From the NCBI RefSeq assembly GCF_904846715.1, contig NZ_CAJHBU010000001.1, positions 62,001 through 126,000 of the forward strand: a stretch of DNA of 64,000 bases, in the 5' to 3' direction. Of the stretch, positions 60,661 through 64,000 are shown in pieces. A model generated the notes under the pieces. The model was given only the letters and a program-made list of their open reading frames with translations, did not search any database and was not told where the DNA came from. Position numbers and translations under genes: made by a program. This DNA is from Psychrobacter vallis (GTDB lineage Bacteria; Pseudomonadota; Gammaproteobacteria; Pseudomonadales; Moraxellaceae). Position 1 is the stretch's first letter. Each line of letters opens with the position of its first letter.

Positions 60661-61935
60661 CTAAATATCAAACTCAAGCGCTCTATCGCCTTCACTGTCT
60701 TTGATACGCGTTGGCAAACCAATCTTGTTCAATAGATTAATAAATGGCTTGGCATCCAGCTCTTCGACGTTGACCATCTTGCCTGCATCCCATTCACCAG
60801 TCGCGACTAGCATGGCAGCCGCAACAGGTGGTACGCCAGCAGTATAAGAAATACCTTGGCTACCGACTTCATTATAAGCGTCTTTATGGTCGGAGATATT
60901 ATAGATAAATACCTCGGTATCGACGCCATCAATCTTACCTTTTACCTTGTCACCAATACAGGTTTTGCCAGTATAATTCGGTGCCAGCGAGCTTGGGTCT
61001 GGTAGCACGGCTTTGACGACTTTTAACGGAATCACTTCTTGGCCTTCAGCGGTCATCACAGGCTGCTCAGACAGCAAACCTAGGTTTTGCAGCACAGTAA
61101 AGACATTCATATAGTGCTCACCAAAACCCATCCAAAAGCGGATATTGGGGACATCTAAGTTAGCAGATAACGAGTGAACCTCATCATGACCGCTTAAATA
61201 GCTGTTTTGTACACCAACGACTGGCAAATCATCGGTACGCTTCACTTCAAACATTTTATTAGATTGCCACTTACTATCCTGCCAAGAGTAAACCGTCCCA
61301 GTAAATTCACGGAAGTTAATCTCAGGATCAAAGTTAGTAGCAAAATATTTGCCGTGGCTGCCTGCATTAATATCGATAATATCAATGTCAGTAACCGAGC
61401 CTGTATCCATCATGTCATAGCCAAGACGTGCATAAGCATTGACCATACCAGGATCAAACCCTGCGCCTAAAATCGCGGTAACATTATTGTCCGCACAGCG
61501 CTGTTTACGCTTCCACTCATAGTTGTCATACCATGGCGGCGTCTCGCAAATCTTGCTGGGATCTTCATGGATGGCAGTATCGATGTAAGCCACACCTGTC
61601 TCAATACAAGCTTCGAGCACCGTCATATTGACAAATGCGGAGCCGACATTAATGATAATCTGCACACCAGTGGCTTGTATGAGATCGATTAATGCTTGAG
61701 TATCCATGGCATCGACTTGATGCGTATGCAATACCGCATGCGTTTTAAAGCTGTTTTTTTCTATGACGCTTTGAGCGATAGCGTTGCACTTGTCTAAAGT
61801 ACGCGAGGCGATATGAATCTCGCCAAGTACGTCATTATGCATGGCACATTTATGTGCAACCACTTGAGCGACGCCGCCTGCCCCAATGATAAGTACGTTT
61901 TTTTTGCTGGGCTTAACTTGTTGGTTTGTGTTCAA
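60661..61935 (-). CDS. Carboxynorspermidine dehydrogenase (saccharopine dehydrogenase family)
   Basis: NADPH-dependent enzyme condensing aspartate semialdehyde with a diamine (1,3-diaminopropane or putrescine) to carboxynorspermidine or carboxyspermidine, in the alternative polyamine pathway. The 424 residues start with the Rossmann motif VLIIGAGGVAQVVAHKCA, followed by EIHIASRTLDKC, INVGSAFVNMTVLEACIETGVAYIDTA (continuous) and GAGFDPGMVNAYA, all typical of CANSDH. It lies downstream of nspC with a 239-base gap that contains an inverted repeat. The start ATG at 61935 has AAGGAGG-like sequence upstream. Confidence 0.92.
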   Translation of the reverse strand: MNTNQQVKPSKKNVLIIGAGGVAQVVAHKCAMHNDVLGEIHIASRTLDKCNAIAQSVIEKNSFKTHAVLHTHQVDAMDTQALIDLIQATGVQIIINVGSAFVNMTVLEACIETGVAYIDTAIHEDPSKICETPPWYDNYEWKRKQRCADNNVTAILGAGFDPGMVNAYARLGYDMMDTGSVTDIDIIDINAGSHGKYFATNFDPEINFREFTGTVYSWQDSKWQSNKMFEVKRTDDLPVVGVQNSYLSGHDEVHSLSANLDVPNIRFWMGFGEHYMNVFTVLQNLGLLSEQPVMTAEGQEVIPLKVVKAVLPDPSSLAPNYTGKTCIGDKVKGKIDGVDTEVFIYNISDHKDAYNEVGSQGISYTAGVPPVAAAMLVATGEWDAGKMVNVEELDAKPFINLLNKIGLPTRIKDSEGDRALEFDI

Positions 61936-62049
61936 TGAACAATCCTCCTTTGTGTCCCTGTCGATACCATTGATCGCGGCTATGCAAAACAGAAACGAGT
62001 GAATGATATGCGTGAATTAAAAAGGAAGACCGAGGAAAACCCACGCACC

Positions 62050-62084
62050 CGTCGGGCAAATAATACTCTCGTATTTGCCCGACG
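62050..62084. terminator. Inverted repeat between nspC and the dehydrogenase gene
   Basis: CGTCGGGCAAATA (62050-62062) and TATTTGCCCGACG (62072-62084) are perfect 13-bp arms around a nine-base loop. Only a short T-run follows on the minus strand. It may cause partial termination or stabilise the upstream transcript within the two-gene unit. Confidence 0.6.
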
Positions 62085-62174
62085 CGATTATAACAATTTT
62101 TACATGCTTTTCGGCAATAATTAATAAATAAGATAACTAATAGTTGTGTATATCACAAACCAGCAGATTTAAAA

Positions 62175-63395
62175 TTAAGACAAGCTTGCTTTGTAGTCTT
62201 GATAATCGAACTCGCGCTGAATATCGATACTGCCATCCAGACGACGAATAATAATGGCTGGCATATTCACACCATTAAACCAATTTTTCTTTACCATGGT
62301 ATAACCTGCGGCATTACCAAAAGCAATCTTGTCCCCTACCTTTAAAGTACTCGGTAATTCATATTCACCAAAGATATCACCCGCCAAACAAGAACGACCA
62401 TAGATGATCGTGTTATCTGACATATCCGCGGATTTATCAGTATTAACAGGCAAGATATTTATTGCTTCTTCGTTAATAGCATTGATGGGCGCTGACTCAC
62501 GATAAATCAGCAAATCCAGCATATGCGCTTCAATGGAGGCGTCGACGACCGCCAAGTTTTTTTCATTGTGCATGGTATCTAATACGGTCGTGACCAATGA
62601 ACCTGCGCCATGAATACTCGCCTCCCCCGGCTCAAGATACACTTGTACGCCATAAGTCTCGCTGAACCCTTTTAATCTTTCGGCAAGCTTTTCTAATGGA
62701 TAATCAGGCGCAATAAAATGAATGCCGCCGCCCAAACTCACCCACTCTAGCTGCTCTAAAATGTCTCCAAATCGAGCTTCTATATCTGCTAAGCTCTCAC
62801 TAAAAGCCTCAAAGCTGTCATTTTCACAGTTGTTATGAATCATCACACCCGTAATATCATCAAGCACTGCTGCAATTTTGTCTCTATCATGCTCACCAAG
62901 ACGACTAAAAGGACGAGCAGGATCTGCAATAATAAACGATGAATTGCTCGTTTTTGGGTTCAAGCGCAATCCGACTGGAACACCTTGCGCCGCTGCTTGA
63001 TCTTTAAACGCGTTGAGTTGCGAGATTGAGTTAAAAATAATCTTATCCGCATAGCTGAGTACTTCAGGGATTTCATCAGCGCTATAGGCCACGCTATAAG
63101 CATGCGTTTCTTTTTTATCTTTGCTATTAACATCGGCATTATTACCAAAGGTTTCATAGCCCAAACGCACCTCATTCAATGATGACGAGGTCGTGCCATG
63201 TAAATACGGCTGCATCACATCAAACACACCCCATGTTGCAAAGCATTTGAGCGCCAGTAACGCCTTAGCACCTGATAACTCACACAGCCGAGCGATAATC
63301 TGCATATTGGCAACGATTGCCGCTTCATCAAGTAGGTAATAAGGCGTTGATGGCAAAGAGGCGTCGGGATTTTTTACTGAGTTTTTTGCGTTCAT
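62175..63395 (-). CDS. nspC: Carboxynorspermidine decarboxylase
   Basis: PLP enzyme of the alanine-racemase-like fold (Fold III) that decarboxylates carboxynorspermidine or carboxyspermidine to norspermidine or spermidine. The 406-residue protein has the PLP lysine in AKALLALKCFATWG, HNNCENDSFEAF, the glycine-rich LGGGIHFIAPDYP, the PLP phosphate region YLEPGEAS, and the catalytic Cys in YGRSCLAGDIFGEY. About 25 residues longer than Vibrio NspC, by a ~15-residue insert around 95 and an acidic insert before the Cys motif. Paired with the dehydrogenase gene, it completes the alternative route. Confidence 0.93.
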   Translation of the reverse strand: MNAKNSVKNPDASLPSTPYYLLDEAAIVANMQIIARLCELSGAKALLALKCFATWGVFDVMQPYLHGTTSSSLNEVRLGYETFGNNADVNSKDKKETHAYSVAYSADEIPEVLSYADKIIFNSISQLNAFKDQAAAQGVPVGLRLNPKTSNSSFIIADPARPFSRLGEHDRDKIAAVLDDITGVMIHNNCENDSFEAFSESLADIEARFGDILEQLEWVSLGGGIHFIAPDYPLEKLAERLKGFSETYGVQVYLEPGEASIHGAGSLVTTVLDTMHNEKNLAVVDASIEAHMLDLLIYRESAPINAINEEAINILPVNTDKSADMSDNTIIYGRSCLAGDIFGEYELPSTLKVGDKIAFGNAAGYTMVKKNWFNGVNMPAIIIRRLDGSIDIQREFDYQDYKASLS

Positions 63396-63484
63396 AAAGG
63401 TTACCTAATAGCCGCTGTTGGCATCATGACAGAGATAAATATTTGCGCTATAGTAGACTAAATTCATCATAATTAGAATATCTT

Positions 63485-64000
63485 ATGTCATTATCCACCG
63501 ATTATTCCTCTTCTACCAACCGCACCAATGTATCGGCAGTTGATCCAAAAAACATCAATTTAGAGTATCTCAATGTTGATGCCCGTGCGGTCTTGGATTT
63601 TTGGTTTGACAAAGACAACGAGCAATATTGGTTTGCCAAAAACGATCCATTTGATCAGCAGATAAATGATAAATTTGGCACAATTTGGCAGGCGGCAAAG
63701 CAGGGAGAATGTGTGACATGGCGCATCACAATAGCACCAGCAGACAGTAACAGTTCAATCACCGCTTTGGCTGGACGTTTGGCAGAAATTATTGTCTTAG
63801 ATCAGTTTTCACGTAATCTATGTCGCGGGCGAGCGTGTGCTTTTTCGCAAGACAGTATGGCCTTGGTATTGGCACAAGAGGCCATTCAGCATCCGCATTT
63901 TGATACGCTACCAGTAGATTGGCGTAAATTTATGATTATACCTTTTATGCATTCAGAATCATTAATGATTCACGAGCATTATCTGCCACTGTTTGAACAG
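63485..64000 (+). CDS. DUF924-family protein, truncated by the window end
   Basis: An open frame of 172 codons from ATG at 63485 to the window edge with no stop. After a polar ~35-residue N-terminus it matches the DUF924 pattern: ARAVLDFWFDKDNEQYWFAK, GRLAEIIVLDQFSRNLCRG, RACAFSQDSMAL and IPFMHSES. DUF924 proteins have a TPR-like all-helical fold and unknown cytoplasmic function. The family is about 180-220 residues, so probably 30-60 residues are missing. It is divergent from nspC with a gap of about 90 bases. Confidence 0.85.
   Translation, partial: MSLSTDYSSSTNRTNVSAVDPKNINLEYLNVDARAVLDFWFDKDNEQYWFAKNDPFDQQINDKFGTIWQAAKQGECVTWRITIAPADSNSSITALAGRLAEIIVLDQFSRNLCRGRACAFSQDSMALVLAQEAIQHPHFDTLPVDWRKFMIIPFMHSESLMIHEHYLPLFEQ

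Overview
The window is chromosomal DNA of a moderately AT-rich gammaproteobacterium. Gene content and protein style point to the Moraxellaceae, most likely Psychrobacter: an Hfq with a long glycine-rich tail, tandem ~597-residue acyl-CoA dehydrogenases, the carboxynorspermidine route, a dnaB-alr pair, and an M16 protease pair. This placement is inference from protein character; no rRNA gene is present. I see no complete tRNA or rRNA gene, no CRISPR array, no complete insertion sequence and no complete prophage.

Layout. 1-8.7 kb: a PAS-GGDEF-EAL signalling protein, two tandem acyl-CoA dehydrogenases and a Gcr-type membrane 'recombinase-like' protein. 9-13 kb (minus): pdxA, an orphan secreted protein, rsmA, apaH. 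13.3-17.2 kb (plus): dnaB, alr, argF. 17.4-21.3 kb (minus): rpiA, then an arsenic operon read arsR-arsC-arsH-arsB behind a large palindromic operator. 21.6-28.3 kb (plus): ilvA, an Excalibur-domain protein, hslR-like, a low-molecular-weight phosphatase, murB, a YdcF-like protein, ccoS and a His/Met-tailed membrane transporter. 28.5-36.9 kb: a DEAD-box helicase, a cold-shock protein with a long leader, aroQ, an ABC1 kinase, a voltage-gated channel with a zinc ribbon, a YebC/TACO1 regulator, an O6-alkylguanine methyltransferase and ftsY. 37.2-45.5 kb: a small lipoprotein, two M16 peptidases, two envelope proteins, rodA and an RlpA-like protein. 45.7-51.2 kb (minus): radA and the LPS cluster kdsD-kdsC-lptC-lptA-lptB. 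51.4-56.8 kb (minus): queD-tsaE-mutL-miaA-hfq. 57.1-59.7 kb: a 40-residue basic protein, ynfA, phzF, htpX. 59.7-60.6 kb: a gene-poor stretch with two very small ORFs, a hairpin-dense segment and a tRNA-like T-arm. 60.7-63.4 kb (minus): carboxynorspermidine dehydrogenase and decarboxylase. 63.5 kb to the end: a DUF924 protein cut by the window edge.

How the genes work together. Most of the window is housekeeping. Coherent sets are LPS synthesis and transport (kdsD/kdsC make KDO precursors, lptC/A/B export LPS), cell wall synthesis and remodelling (alr, murB, rodA, RlpA-like, M15-like), arsenic resistance, alternative polyamine synthesis, and RNA/translation quality control (tsaE, miaA, hfq, queD, rsmA).

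The non-ordinary parts are: (1) the 59.8-60.5 kb micro-locus, where a 33-residue ORF has a consensus promoter and Shine-Dalgarno and a 34-residue single-span ORF follows a hairpin-rich leader; (2) a family of ~146-bp elements with inverted ends, of which I count about seven full or partial copies, one lying between tsaE and mutL; (3) a possible orphan effector-immunity-like gene inside the pdxA-rsmA-apaH cluster; (4) the ars operator, which covers both the core promoter and the start codon.
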